Shown one piece after another: positions 21,891 to 34,690 of a stretch of DNA of 64,000 bases. A program made the position numbers and the translations under genes. The notes beneath the pieces were generated by a model. That model worked only from the letters and a program-made list of their open reading frames with translations. It ran no database searches and was not told the DNA's origin. Origin of the DNA: Punica granatum (lineage: Eukaryota > Streptophyta > Magnoliopsida > Myrtales > Lythraceae). Location: positions 10,044,001 to 10,108,000 of the forward strand of contig NC_045130.1 of NCBI RefSeq assembly GCF_007655135.1, in the 5' to 3' direction. How positions within the stretch are numbered: position 1 is the stretch's first letter; every line of letters begins with the position of its first letter.

Positions 21891-23320
21891 CCTTATTTTG
21901 TATTAAAGTACAGAGGATAAAACAAATTAACTGATTTTATGATTAAATGAGTATTAAGATTAGAATTACAACATATGTATCAGACTTTTCAAAAAAAAAA
22001 AAATCCCTTCTCAATTTCGATCCTGCTATTATATGTTCTATACAGATTGTACTGAATGATCTTCAATGTAAAATTGAAGTTAATCCCCCTTTCGAAAGCA
22101 AACAAAGAAGAATCTTCCGGGGACTAACAACTACGGAGACGACTACTTGAGAGTGCCTATTAAAATCGGACCGTCGGATCATGAGTCACGCTTGGCATCG
22201 AGCCAACATTGGTTCCACTCGGAGAGACCGGCGGGCCTAAATGTTGCACTTAGGCTGTCGAGAGCGGTTGCCGAAAAGTAAGAAAAAGTACGAAAATGAA
22301 ATTTTCTTTTCCGTTAATTTCGTTACTCAGCGGGAGACCGTCCGTTGATGCCGAGACCCAACGTGGCTTTGGGCTTTATTTCTACCCCTAAGGCAAAAAG
22401 TTCCACCAGCAGTAGAGAAAGAAGCCATTCCTATCCCCTAATAAATCATCTAAATTATGCTTCAAACTTTTGACCAAGACGAAGCCTACACCCCCGGGAC
22501 AATCCGACTCCGAAGTATTTAATATCCATGAATCACTTTTCGTGGCGTGCTCCTGAGAATTTCGCGTGTATGTTCCTTCTGGTTGAATAATTCCAATCTA
22601 ACTATTCCTATCCAGTGTACCGAAAATTTAGTTATTATAATCAGTCTCACTTATGCGTGGTTGGTACGAAAATTCTATAAACAAACAAATAAATAAAACG
22701 CGGATTGGGGGTGACGACAATTTGTAGCCCTAAATTTGTGGTGGCAACATAATCCATATCAAAGTTTTCGCAAAAGAGGCAACCGTTACCAACCGTTAAT
22801 AGATATGCATAAATATAATTTAAAATATTGGTTGCTTTGCTGTGAGCAAACGACTTTTTGTCCATTAATTATTTTAAACGATCCTTATACTTGATTGTGC
22901 CTGAAATGTTGGGTCTCCTTTATTATCTAGTAGTTTGTCAACTAGTCACTAGTGGACATTTGAAAACTCGTTTCTTAGGATTACGTTTAGCTTGCTAGCT
23001 AGTACAATATTAATTGTTATTAGTAGGTACATAATTAACTAGGGTTTGGAACTTTGGACCGCCTGCGGTGGTTGTGCATGTGCCATTGTTTTGACGGAGT
23101 AATTAATTAGTATACCATATACTGATAATTTTATATATAATGATAGATCATTTAGCCATTGGGTTTGGCACGACTGACTCATCATGATCGTAATACCATG
23201 CGTGATATTCATTGGTTCTCCCTTGTCATGAGCAAATAAGGCCACCCGCACTAAGCCAATACCTCCCTCCTCAATGGCTAAGCAAATAACATGATCCATT
23301 TAACTTTGCTTACGAACATA
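21891..23320. other. Intergenic sequence without a supported gene
   Basis: A moderately GC-richer block at 22150-22400 and AT-rich flanks. The small frames at 22647-22865 and 23039-23299 show no domain. Nothing further can be supported. Confidence 0.45.
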
Positions 23321-23329
23321 TAGACTTCA

Positions 23330-23760
23330 CAATTGGGACAATTGTACATAATTGTTCTTAACTTTTATTGAATTTCCATTGAACTTATATGGGCTCGGGC
23401 CAATTTTCATTAAAAAACTCAAACTGATAAGTGGTGGTACCTAAATCTCATATAAATAATTATTGTTTTTTCATATTTTCAATGTGGGATTATAATTCCC
23501 AACACTTGCCCTTACGTGCAACGTGTGGTCTATTTCTGCCTACACGTTGTCACGTATCCTTGAACACCCACTCTCAACGATTGATCTCGAGCCGGGCTCT
23601 TCTTCCATGCTCGGGCAAGGAAAGACTAACACGAGGTGCACTTTGGTTGCACTCAACATATTGGGGCTGGCTTGGTGTGGGTGCGCACGCGCGTAGACAC
23701 GCATATGCGTAATCGATACTCTGATACCATATTGAGACAAAATCATAAAAATATTGTCGT
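23330..23760 (-). mobile_element. TRIM-like retroelement remnant
   Basis: On the minus strand a primer-binding-like TGGTATCAGAG lies at about 23720-23730. It is followed by roughly 220 bp of non-coding interior, then a start TGTTGGGAATTATAATCC near 23503, which looks like the beginning of a 3' LTR. The distances fit a terminal-repeat retrotransposon in miniature. A matching second LTR was not found, so the element is incomplete or misread. Confidence 0.35.
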
Positions 23761-25080
23761 TTAGCTAGGAATATTTATTTTAATAATATGATGATTGCCG
23801 CATAGCGATAGCGAAACGTTTCACGTGAACTTACTGTACACTCATATGTATGTATTCAAAACGGGATTAACGGCAGATACATTGCATTTGGTGATTATTA
23901 GTAACTATTGGAGTGATACAAGACACATAATTACAAATCAAGGCTTGAATATATTAAGATAACCAAATCTAAACCTATGTGTGCCGTCCCAGGATATTTC
24001 TGGAGAAGCATTGGAGCTGAAAAAAGACAAAATGAGATATTTTTCTTGTAATTTCCTGGAGAAAAATAATAAAATAGAACAAGAAAACGATTAATAACCT
24101 GTTCTTTCTTCTTTTCCTCATAAGGGAGGCTCACCCTCCTCGTAAGAAAGAGGCAAAGGAAAACTAAATGGTTATGAATTAAAGTCCCATTAATGAAGTT
24201 TGAACTAAAAACGCTCTTAATTTCGAATATAAATGCTGTCGCACTAAATCTCATTTTAAATTGATTAATTTTATCAAAAGATGATGTAGCGTAGTAGCAC
24301 ACTTTCGCCAGTAATTAATAGGTTTTACGCTCGATATTCAATGGGATTACCCGTACTTCACAAGAAAAATAACTGTTAGGATTTCTATTTCATTATTTTG
24401 GTTCATAAGCCTCTCTTATAATCGAAAATGCTGATAAATTATTTCTTTATGCGACAAGAAAAATAGTCGTCAATTTAAAATTTCAATGAGCTTATACTAT
24501 GGAATTAGATTATGGATTCAGAGAAGGGTACTCTTTCTCTTCATATTTATTCATTTTAGAAGGAGGGATAAAGGTATGTTCATCTCAACCAACCATGACT
24601 TTTTCCCCCTTCAATATGCAATACTTAATTTAGAAGTCCAATGAACTCTAACTACTTCAAATTCGTGTAAAATCTACCTATTAAGAGTAAAATTTCTCCA
24701 ATAGTGATTTTTCTCAATTCGCAAAATTTTTAATTCAATACTGTATTTAAGGATAACAAAGTATAACCACAGAATCAATCTCCATTGTTCAACCGTGAAC
24801 CTTTTTCTTTTTTCCGATGACAGGGGGCGCCGAATCCCAAATATGAACTTTTGATCGTTTGTAAACGACAAATGGGCGTAAAGGCACATGTGACCTTTGA
24901 ATTTATTGTCATTTCATTATTTTCATTGTAACAAATAATATAATTATTTCCATAATTCAATGTAGTAAAATTGTTTCCTTACATAATAGGACCCTAATTA
25001 AGGCATAAAAATCTTGGATTCTATTTTTATTTATTAAAATAGAATCATAAAGCTGTTGCTTCCATATTACAATCATTTCC
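23761..25080. other. Intergenic region upstream of first PR-1 gene
   Basis: AT-rich, with no supported gene. About 24600-24735 resembles the SINE-like repeat found around 35.8, 39.2, 41.7 and 43.1 kb (ctattaagagtaaaatttctcc). Confidence 0.4.
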
Positions 25081-25082
25081 CC

Positions 25083-25092
25083 TATAAATACC
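25083..25092 (+). promoter_or_regulatory. TATA box of first PR-1 gene
   Basis: ctataaatac about 100 bp before the ATG. The same box lies about 84 bp before the second PR-1 gene and about 75 bp before the third. Confidence 0.7.
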
Positions 25093-25183
25093 CTCTTCAC
25101 CATTCGGTTTTTCATATGCCACTGCCCATACTCTTCTAAGTTGGAAAATATTAGACTTCATAGAATTTGGTGTGGGATCACTA

Positions 25184-25660
25184 ATGGACCGATATCGTGG
25201 TCTTTGCATTATGCTCCTAACCATCTTTGGTGTCTCATCAGGATCGCGACAAAAGTCGTATCAGGATTTTGTGGATACGCACAACTCCATCCGGGCCGAG
25301 GTCGGGGTCGGGCCGCTCACATGGAATGACACTGTGGCGGCTTACGCCCAGGAGTACGCGAACGAGCGGATCCACGATTGCAATCTAGACCACTCGAGGG
25401 GGCCCTACGGAGAGAACCTGGCTGAGGGATACGGCGAGATGAGTGGAGAGGATGCGGTGAAGTTCTGGGCAACCGAGAAGCCGAACTATGACTACCATTC
25501 GAACTCATGCGTAGGGGGTGAGTGCCTGCATTACACACAGATTGTGTGGAGTAAGTCGGTCCATTTAGGCTGTGCGAGGGTGAAGTGCACCAATGGCTGG
25601 ATGTTCGTGATCTGCAACTACAGCCCTCCGGGGAATTACGTAGGCGAGCGCCCGTACTAA
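25184..25660 (+). CDS. PR1: Pathogenesis-related protein 1 (CAP domain), 158 aa
   Basis: A secreted PR-1 protein, one of the plant CAP proteins that accumulate in the apoplast during defence and bind sterols. The first in-frame ATG is 25184. A hydrophobic signal peptide covers about residues 1-22. The CAP site is H70 (DHS), E77 (GEN), E98 and H116 (HYTQIVW), and six cysteines (66, 109, 114, 130, 135, 144) can form the three usual disulfides. The gene is intronless, as usual. The C-terminal 11 residues PPGNYVGERPY fit the CAPE peptide pattern and follow CNYS rather than CNYD. N48 lies in an NDT glycosylation sequon. The coding region is much more GC-rich than its surroundings. It is basal PR-1 in length; whether it is pathogen-induced cannot be read here. 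Confidence 0.95.
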   Translation: MDRYRGLCIMLLTIFGVSSGSRQKSYQDFVDTHNSIRAEVGVGPLTWNDTVAAYAQEYANERIHDCNLDHSRGPYGENLAEGYGEMSGEDAVKFWATEKPNYDYHSNSCVGGECLHYTQIVWSKSVHLGCARVKCTNGWMFVICNYSPPGNYVGERPY

Positions 25661-26390
25661 TAGTTTCTATGCAAGGCACTCATAGCAAGACTTTAAATTT
25701 GGTCCGGATGGCACAACTATATATTGAAATCGTCAAATTAATTGTGAATGCCTGAAAGTACTCTTCTATAAGTAATACTGATTGGTATTTGGCTAATCTA
25801 CAGAAATGTTCGAGGGCATTCATAATGTATCCCATCTACATCATATATATATATATATATTGAATATTTTATTGATTTATTTTCTGATTCTTAAGTTAAT
25901 TAAAACATTAACCCGATTATAATTAGTAATGAAGGAATATATGATCTAGTCTAGCAATCAGATGACCCATCAAATATCCCCGTTATGATATATGAGTTCG
26001 AGGACCGATTTACATTTTTCAGCCAAGTTCGGAGCTCCATAAGGCCTTTAACACCTAAATATGTATAATATAATAGGAAACACAATATGACGTTCTAATT
26101 TAATTTTCTCTTGCATTAGATGCCATACCAATCCTTACAGACTGTTTTAATTAATTTCGTTGTAGGGTTTGCACACATAGAAAGACAAGGAGATCGAGTC
26201 TATCGACTGAGTCACTGGACTTTGGAATCTCTATCACTATATCCCTACTCGGGTACCAAATGCAGGCTGCATGAATTAATTAATAATTAGTTTGTTTCAT
26301 CCTTTTTTCTTAAAAGATGAAAAAAATTCTTCCCACGATAAAAATTTCCTGTTTATTTGTTTACTAACTACTATTCAGAGAGTTCTTATA
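25661..26390. other. Intergenic region after first PR-1 gene
   Basis: 3' flank with a short (AT)n at about 25846-25860 and no gene. It ends at the first Helitron-like element. Confidence 0.5.
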
Positions 26391-28577
26391 TCTATGCTAT
26401 ATATAAAAGTATGACAAGTTTTTTTAATTTTTCAATACTTCAAAAATACCTTTATACCTTCGTAACTTTTTCTTGCACCTTTTCAGCTCGTGACTTGTGG
26501 TCGTACATTTTCACTATATATATAAATCGGCATTTTCTATTCATTGCTCATTTTGACGCTTTATTGCATCGCATCTCTCTCAACCAAGTTAGTATTTTAT
26601 CACAAATATGTTTGTTCTATTATTATTTCATAAGGATTTATAATTTCAAAATTTCATTGCACTATATGTTCGTTTTCAATGTCTGTTGTCTTAACAAGTT
26701 CATATATTCTTTGTCTCATTGCTACGAATCACGCGGTTATTTTTAAAATTTTATGTTTTCTCAATTTTTGTTCCAAAAAATGCCCGTATCCTTCGTAAAT
26801 TTATATGTTTCTTTCCATACTTTTTATTTCCACACTTTTAATGTGCTTTGTTAGTATAACTTTTTCTCATACACTTTCAACTCTTTATTTATCGCTTATT
26901 CTCCATATTTGTTGCCTCATATGTTGCCTCAATCGAGTTAAACTTTGTATATTTTTTCCAAAGTACGACCCTTCATAACGTGTTTCTCCAACTTTTTTCC
27001 TTTTTGCCCTGGGTAAATTAATAATATTACTATTTTATCATTTACTGAAATAATACGAGTACTACGAAACATAACATATTTTCAATAGCATGGCATCATT
27101 TCATTTGTTTTAATAGAAAAACTAACTTTTATGTATTATTTCTGATGACTTTTCGACTTCAATGCACATTTTCATACTTATTCACTCTAAAAACTAGCTA
27201 GCATGTTATTTCTCATAATTATTCACGGTGACGAGCTCATCAAACATGAAATACCTTCTTCATTGAATGCTCATTGTTCCTCTCTCCCCTTTCCTATTTA
27301 CATTTGTATCTTTTCTATTTTCTCTTTCAGTATTTAATTACTTCTCCTTTTAATTATTTCTTTGACTTTGCTAATCATTGGAAAAAAAATTCCCATATTC
27401 TCCTTCTCCGACCATAATCCTTTTATTTTTTTCAAATTTCAAAAACCAATTTATACTTATTTCTTCTCATGACCTTTCGATTTCAAGGCACCTTTTCATA
27501 CTTTTTCGCTATAAAAAGTACCTAGAATGTTCTTTACCGTAATTATTCACTTCAACGAACGTATCAAGTATGAAATAACTTCTTCATTTAACGCTCACGG
27601 TTCGTCTTTCCTATTTCTTATTTACATTTATATCGATGGATGTTCAAAATTTATATTAAGAATTATTTTATAGATGAATATTTTCTAATAAATTACCAAA
27701 ATATATCTTGTGATTAAAAAATATATATTTTTGACGAATTTTTCAAAATTTATATCAATTTATTAAAAAAATTATTTAAGACATTATGCCATAAGTAATT
27801 TATTTTCAAAGTCCCAATCAAATTTTTTATGGGATTCTATGAATACAAAAGTACGCATTTAGGAGAATAAAAAAGAAAGAATCAGAATAAGAGTTTCAAA
27901 GAAAAAAGATACTATATCTTTAATTTTTTTATTTAATTTTGTTTTCTCTTATCTCAGGTTTCTTGTTCTCTCCCCACTTATTCTCTTCTTCTTCTTTTGT
28001 CCATAGACATCATCTATCGTTTTGTCCATTGCCAATATAGTGCTGGTCACCACCACCTGCTAACATGTTGCACAAGCTTAAAGTTCTCATGCTGTCAATG
28101 TCCTCCTTCACAAGCTCTAGGTACATTTTCGTTCTTACTCCTCAAGCATACGTATGTAAAAAGGGAGAGATAATTTGCTTCCAATGTAAATCTAAGATCG
28201 ATTACCAATACAACTTATCAGTTTACAACTCAAATTAAATTTACTCTTATACCTTAAGTGGGATCTAAAGTGTATTATTTGATTTTTATTTAATCTGTTC
28301 AGTATCAATTATAATATATAGTATAAATTACTAACATAAATATATATACACATAAAATTCCAGTCCGATCAACTTCATTCTAATTTTCTTTCTTTAAAAC
28401 TTAAATCTGACCCTTAAGGTCTTTAATTTTTGGAATTTTTCAATTGATTTGGATCAGATTTTTCTGAATTTTTGAGTTATGAGTGTCATTGCAAGACTCT
28501 TCGAGAAAATAATATTTCTATTAATTATTTCGTAAATTTTTATTAAAAATTTAAATACATTTCTCCATTTTTTTCTT

Positions 28578-28956
28578 GGGTTAATTGCCTAAAAAAAATA
28601 TTTTTTTCACATTTTTATTGATTCTAGCACGAACTTTTTTTCTTGACCTAAAAATGCATGAACTATCAATTTGATATCAATTTTAGCAAACCTCAAGTAA
28701 AATCGAGAAAAAAATGAAAGAGGTAGGTGGTGGAAGTCTCATCGTCGATCACCATCCCCCTAATTGGAGTCACCAAAGACCTCTGCCATCATGGGCAACC
28801 TCGATTGGGTGGGCGGCGGTTGTCATCGACGCCCACTGATTGAAAAAATGGAAGTCGTTCTAACATTGAATAGTTTGTGTATTTTTAGGTCAAGAAAAAA
28901 AAGTTCGTGCTAGATTGATAAAATGTGAAATGTTTTTGTTTTTAGGCCATTAACCC
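28578..28956. mobile_element. MULE-like hairpin element, about 379 bp
   Basis: Long inverted arms: GGGTTAATTGCC at the left matches GGCCATTAACCC at the right when inverted, and cgaactttttttcttgacc pairs with ggtcaagaaaaaaaagttcg. A 9-bp flank ttttttctt occurs at 28569-28577 and 28957-28965. The target length fits Mutator-type transposition, though the T-rich repeat weakens it. No transposase. Confidence 0.6.
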
Positions 28957-29172
28957 TTTTTTCTTTAGGATATTCTACTGAAATAAAAGATCAAGTCAAA
29001 AAAATATATCAACTAGAAAAATTTTCTTGAAATAAATTATTTTTAAGTTGCATTAATTTCATTTTTTTAAGTCATTTTCAATATTTTAATTGTAGTTATC
29101 AATTTTTATTATTCATACATTAGATTATACACCAGCGCTACACACAGCGTGAAAAGATATAGTTTAAAACAT

Positions 29173-29491
29173 GGGTAAATTACAAAAAAAAACCCAAGTT
29201 TTGTAAAATGTCTCAATTTTGTCCTAAATTTTGTTTTGTAAAAAAAAACCATAAGTTTTCTAAAATGTCTCAAAAATGACCTCCGTTATAACTTCCGTTA
29301 ATTTTTGTTGCTGATGGTGGGTCCCTTTAACAGTCCACGTAGGTCACACGTAGGCAAAAATTGACGGAAGTTATAACGGAGGTTATTTTTGAGACATTTT
29401 AGAAAACTTATGGTTTTTTTTGTTACAAAACAAAATTTAGGACAAAACTGAGACATTTTACAAAACTTGGGTTTTTTTTTGTAATTTGCCC
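29173..29491. mobile_element. MULE-like hairpin element, 319 bp, TSD TTTAAAACAT
   Basis: A near-palindromic element. GGGTAAATTAC at the left is mirrored by GTAATTTGCCC at the right, and the arms pair for well over 100 bp (for example cctccgttataacttccgt with acggaagttataacggagg). The 10-bp duplication TTTAAAACAT at 29163-29172 and 29492-29501 is diagnostic for Mutator-like transposons. Transcripts across it would fold into a long hairpin. Confidence 0.8.
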
Positions 29492-30476
29492 TTTAAAACA
29501 TTGCCCTTGTATTTTCATCGTTATATACCATTTTTAATTTTACCTAGTTGTGCTACTATTAAAAAATAAAAAAAAATCGTGATGAAAATTGAAAAAATAA
29601 TTTATTTAGTGAAAGAAAAGAAAAATAACTTAGGCTAAGATAGACATAGAGTGGGGATTAAAGAGAAATAAGTAAAAAGTAGAGTGAAAAATAACCACAT
29701 GTAAATTGATGGAGGAGTGTGATAAGATATATGACTTTAAAATTTGAGTAGGTTTATAGTTTTATTCTTCCTTCGGTTTTACTTTTCTTCAATAGAGTAA
29801 AAAGTACTGGGGATAATTTCATAAAATTGTACAAAAATTTATACATATATTTAGATGTAGTGATTTGTCATTATAATGTTAATATTGTATATACTTTTTC
29901 TTGTTCCACATATGTAAATACTACTATATATATGTTTCCTTTGAATTTAATATTATTTATTTATTATAAAATTAAATAAATTATTTTTTTGAATATTATT
30001 AATTTCCTTTAATAATTTTTATTTTAATTTAATACTTAAATACCCATGAGGTCCACTTGGCAGATTTCCATCTGTCATGTCTACAATGTTAGTGCCATGT
30101 TAGAAAAATCCGTTGAAATTAACAGGAAAGAGATGTCACGATAGATGTGATAACAAGCTCATAATTTGTAATTTTTTCAATTCAAAAAAATTCGTGCTAT
30201 AAATAATAAAAAGGTCATTTTTTTGCTTTTTTGAGTCATCAACCCCCATGGATATTATTCACTATTTTTATTTTATTTATTTATAAATTAAAGTACGAAC
30301 ATATTTCTAACTAGAATTGGTCACAAATCCATTCAAAATGAGATACTATTAATTTACTCATAATTTATATATTTCTCTTGTTAAAGGAGTTTTCTATATA
30401 TTCTGTCATTCGGGTATTATGTATTTTAACATTATCAAAGAAAGTTTCACGCGCAATGCACGTGTAAATTTACTAG

Positions 30477-32754
30477 CCTATACTAAAAGTATGAGATATT
30501 TCTCCAATTTTTATTATTTCAAAAATACCCATGTACTCTCACGACTTTTAGTTGCACCCTTTTAGATTTATTATTTTTTGTTGCATACTTTCATAATGCT
30601 TATATTCATGTCTTTCTCTTTATCGCTGATTTTTCACATTTTTTCCTTTCACATCCATTTCAATCGAGTTAGTTTTTATTGTAGGTGTGTTTGTTCCATT
30701 TTGAATATCCATTTAAAATTTCAAAACTTTATTGTATCATATATTTATTGTCCAACGATTTCGCATAGTTTTTGTCTTCCGGACCATTTCATGCTTTCAA
30801 TGGCAAAAATAAAAGTATGAGGCGTTTCTCCAAATATTCTTCCGATTTTGCCCTTAACTAAATGATAGTATAAATTTGCTCATTTACATAATTAATAAAA
30901 CTAAATTAATTCTTGAAATCATCGTACTTTTTAATAAATCTCCCTACATTCAAACAATATGAGAGAAATGACTTTTCAAACAATATTTCTAGAGACCCTT
31001 GCATCCCCCTATGGCTAAATGAAATTCTTACATCACTTAATTTTTTTTATTAGAAAACTATATCTTCTTTAGTATAATAAAATGCTAAGAAGATTCAATT
31101 AGAAAAATAAAGAGAAAGCTATAGTTTAGAAAGAAGATAAATTTAATAGTTAAATTAGTATAGACAAATTTAATAATCAAATACTATTTCATATTTGGTG
31201 AAGTAATTTTTTGGTGAGAGGATATAATTGCTGATGAGATGTGACTACTCAAAGAGTTGCATTTGTTTATGTTATATATACCTTTCAGTTTTCAAATGAA
31301 TATATGAAAAATCATTTGAACTCTCTTCTCCTCTAAAACTTTTCTCCTTAATAGTTTCATTATGAAGTCTCAATAGATTCTTGATATTGTTGTTCAAAAA
31401 TCTCAATAGTCGGGTTCTTATATTTCAAAAGGTATGTCATGTTTTATAAAATATAATCGCTTCTAATTTATAGATTCTTTATGGTCCTTTAATAGAGAAT
31501 ATTTACATATATGATTCTCGAGTAATTCTTTATATGTTATTCCTGATAGATTTTATTCTTTTTTATAAGTTTCTCTCTATGCTTGGAGATATTATATATT
31601 TGATTGTCTTTTATCGTTTTCTTTCTAATTTTTCATTGTACTCTTGGTCATATTTTCATATGAAGCAGGAAATTGAGCGGTATCTTTGGTCGACAACCAG
31701 CACCTGCTGATGACCTTGCTAGGGGAGGCGGTGCCCTTCGACGAACCACCACCGGCTCGGTCTGCCTTTCTCTTTCGTTTTTCAATCCCGTAAATTTGCT
31801 CTTTATGTATGTACATATAATTATTCTAAGTTTTTAGAATTTACAGATTTTAAGTTTAACTTTTGAAATAGAAAAAATTCAAAATATTGGAAAGGTCTTC
31901 TTAAAATATTAACGAATTTTATGTCCCGCTTATACAAAAATAAATGTTTTGGTCTAAAAGAAAAAAAATGTTTCAAATTTTTTTTTAAAAAAATTATCTT
32001 TTTTGATATTCATTCCAATTAAAAATTGAGAAGAAATTAAAATTATATGTGATTTACAAATAAAAGAAGATTAGCAATAATTATTCATTTTTTTGGAGAT
32101 AACTTTTGACAAAAAATAAGAATTATAAGCAATTAGAACTTTTTTTTGTTATTTTACTTTCCCTCATTTTTCTTTAATGGTGTTCACTCTTTTTGCTCTT
32201 GATTATCATGATTTTAATCATGCAGTCGGCTAAAATTTTTATATTAATTAATTATTGCTTACATTTTATTTTTACATATTTTAAAATTTAATATATTTGT
32301 AATACAACAAGAGTATTAGATTACTAATGTACTTAAAATGAATATTATAACAATTTTTTTTATTAAACGTTATAATTGAAATTTTTTCCTTCTGAACTAC
32401 TTCAAAATTCCTATATAATAGTTTGGAAATGTGCGATATTAAAAGATTATATCTTCACTTCTTATATTAACCCCAATTTTTTAAACAAAAATCGATTTAA
32501 TTCTGGCAAAAAAATTGAATTAATTATTTATAATTTTTTTATATCATCAAATTGTTATATTTAAATAAAAATTATCAATAAAAATTAATGATATTAAATA
32601 GTTCATATTTATTGATTTGGTATTCTTAAACCAACCAATAAGATCATCAATGATGTTGTATAATTAATTATATATTTTCTAGCATTTTTAATTATTACGT
32701 TTTACCACTTAATCGATAAACCTTTCACATGCAACGCACATGTAGATTCACTTA
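30477..32754 (+). mobile_element. Helitron-like element 2
   Basis: Starts with ctatactaaaagtatgag, resembling the start of element 1, and repeats its early interior (30485-30810 against 26395-26740). It ends near ACATGCAACGCACATGT plus AGATTCACTTA, a hairpin and degenerate CTRR end, followed by T. About 2.3 kb, no helicase. It appears joined to the 3' end of element 1. Confidence 0.5.
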
Positions 32755-33590
32755 TATATATATATATATACACATACATATACGTATGTGTATATTTGTT
32801 TATAATAATTTTTTTCTCCCCAAATCGGTATACTCTATGGTCGGGGAAATTTTTTTGGGTGATCTCAATTCTCACCTCACTACATAGTCCTTATATATCG
32901 TATTAACAATTGAAATAGGATCAAATAGAGGTGATCCCACCTCTATAGGATAGGGTTTTTAATTTCCTATATCTATAAATTTCACTGAATCCAAAAATGA
33001 GATATATTTAAAGAATGAAGAAGTATCAATCGGATTGTAACTAATAAAAAAATAAGTATTAATCACTTAAATAATTATTTCAATTGTTTAATAATAATAG
33101 TTTAATTAGTTTTTGCTCACCATATTATTATGAAATATATCATCATTTTCTGCGGTAACATTTGGTCACCGAAATCCAAAGCATATTTTGTTTTCCTTAT
33201 ATTATTATTATCCCTTAGATCACGGTGGCAGTGCAATAAAATGGAAGACACAGAAAGTCTAGTCCTTCTTTTCAAGTCAGTCAACTCTCCTAGTCTTCTG
33301 CTTTTCCTGATACAATTGCCTCTTTTTCTTTTTTTTTTTTGACTCTGAATCTCCTAATAATTAACTGCCTTTTCTTTTTTCCCCACTTGTTTTGACATTT
33401 GGAAATCTTACAAATATGTTCATACCTGACAAATTCTGCTCCCTCCCATTCCACAGGTAAGTTTGTCGGAGAAATTCTTCGGCGACCAATCTCATCCATG
33501 TCCCCTGAGAAATTACAAATTAATTTACCACAAATAAGTGAATGATTGTTAATCACGTAAGTATAATTACTACAATTATTATAAGACCAT
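32755..33590. other. Intergenic stretch with one exon-like segment
   Basis: A (TA)n tract lies at 32754-32772. At 33504-33426 on the minus strand a CAG acceptor and GTATG donor bound a 79-nt open segment reading MDEIGRRRISPTNLP and VEWEGAEFV. Its protein-like composition is notable, but no family is recognised and no neighbouring exon is found. It could be a captured gene fragment. Confidence 0.3.
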
Positions 33591-34190
33591 CTTCGATGGA
33601 AATATCATTTCGCGTGCCCATGCCATGATGTGGCACGGAGAAGGCCCCGGCCCTGGCCCCCGCCCCATTGGGGAGGCCCCCAAGGAGGGACTGGTCCTTC
33701 TGCGCTGGGACTCAGTTGGGAGAAGGCCAAGCCAATGGCAGCAGGCCACGTGCCTGCATGGGACCCACGTGGCTTGCTGGCAATTCTCAATTTTTTTTAA
33801 TAAAGAAATAGCGGCTATTTCATTAGCCGTTGGACGTGTGCCAATTTTTTAAAATTTTAATTTTAAGTAATTTAAGTTTCAATTTTATTGTAACGGTTGT
33901 ACAATACATATATTAATTTAAGTAATTGTTATTATTTTTCATATTTAAATATTCTATTATTTTATTTTATTAATTTAATTATTTTCATTAAATTTAATTA
34001 ATTTCTATTATGTTTAATTAATTTAGGTAATATTTATTTTTGATATAATTATTTATATGATATAATATTATATTTATTCATTAATTTAATACAAAAAGTA
34101 TGTGGGCCCTATATGGGACCTAAATTGGGGCCTTCCGTTGGAGCTTGGAGTGCCTCTTTTTTCGGGCCCTCCCTTTTTATGTGGCGCCTA
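33590..34190. repeat. GC-rich putative degenerate DNA transposon
   Basis: An island of G/C runs (33640-33780, with ccccggccctggcccc) inside AT-rich sequence. The ends catcttcgatggaa and ttccgttggagctt are loosely inverted. The pattern resembles non-autonomous DNA transposons whose ends carry CCAACGG-type motifs. Target duplications were not found. The overlapping small frames are not genes. Confidence 0.3.
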
Positions 34191-34314
34191 CATTTTATCA
34201 TTTCTGGTTTCGTACTAATTCTTTAATTCTCCTTTATGTTTCATCTTGGGGGAATTTGTCAACTTTTTTCCTTGGAAAATTTCTAGATAATTATACAAGA
34301 GTATTTGATAGGTG

Positions 34315-34690
34315 AAAATTTCAAGTTTGTTTTGTTTAGGAGTTGAAATTTTACTCCACTCTATTCTATCCTAATAAGCAAAAAAGTATATATTATATGA
34401 ATATAATATATCGAGAGTTTATTATTAAAAAATTAATTGTAGTAATACTTATGAAAAGTAAATGTGAGAAATTATTACTAAATGAGAGAAAAAATAAAAA
34501 AAATTATATATATATAGATATGTAAAAGTAGATGAAGCATTTATTATTAAAAAATTAATTGTAATAATGGTTAAAAAAAGTATATGCGAGAATTTATTAT
34601 TAAATGAGAGAAAAATAAGTAATGATTATACTGTTGAATTGAAAGAAGAATGAAGTACACTAGAATTTTTTTTTTCCAAAACCAAACGGT
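34315..34690. repeat. MITE-like AT-rich repeat, family member 3
   Basis: Shares tttattattaaaaaattaat and the terminal aaaccaaac with the copies near 4.8 and 6.2 kb. Two tandem interior repeats are visible (34410-34480 and 34520-34600). Confidence 0.4.

Larger units (their letters stand above)
26391..30476 (+). mobile_element. Non-autonomous Helitron-like element 1
   Basis: Begins TCTATGCTATATATAAAAG directly after an A. It ends with the hairpin CACGCGCAATGCACGTG followed by AAATTTACTAG, giving the classic TC start, 3' hairpin and CTAG end. It is about 4.1 kb, AT-rich, and has no Rep/helicase coding. Internal sequence repeats with a spacing of about 330 bp (27120-27330 against 27455-27640). 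Two MULE-like elements have inserted into it. The base after CTAG is C rather than T because a second, similar element follows directly. Confidence 0.6.

Noticed and set aside
22150..22400. GC-richer block that might be a gene
   Set aside because: No sustained open frame or domain on either strand.
25172..25183. Upstream start (GTG) for the first PR-1 gene
   Set aside because: Not an ATG; the first in-frame ATG at 25184 directly opens a signal peptide.
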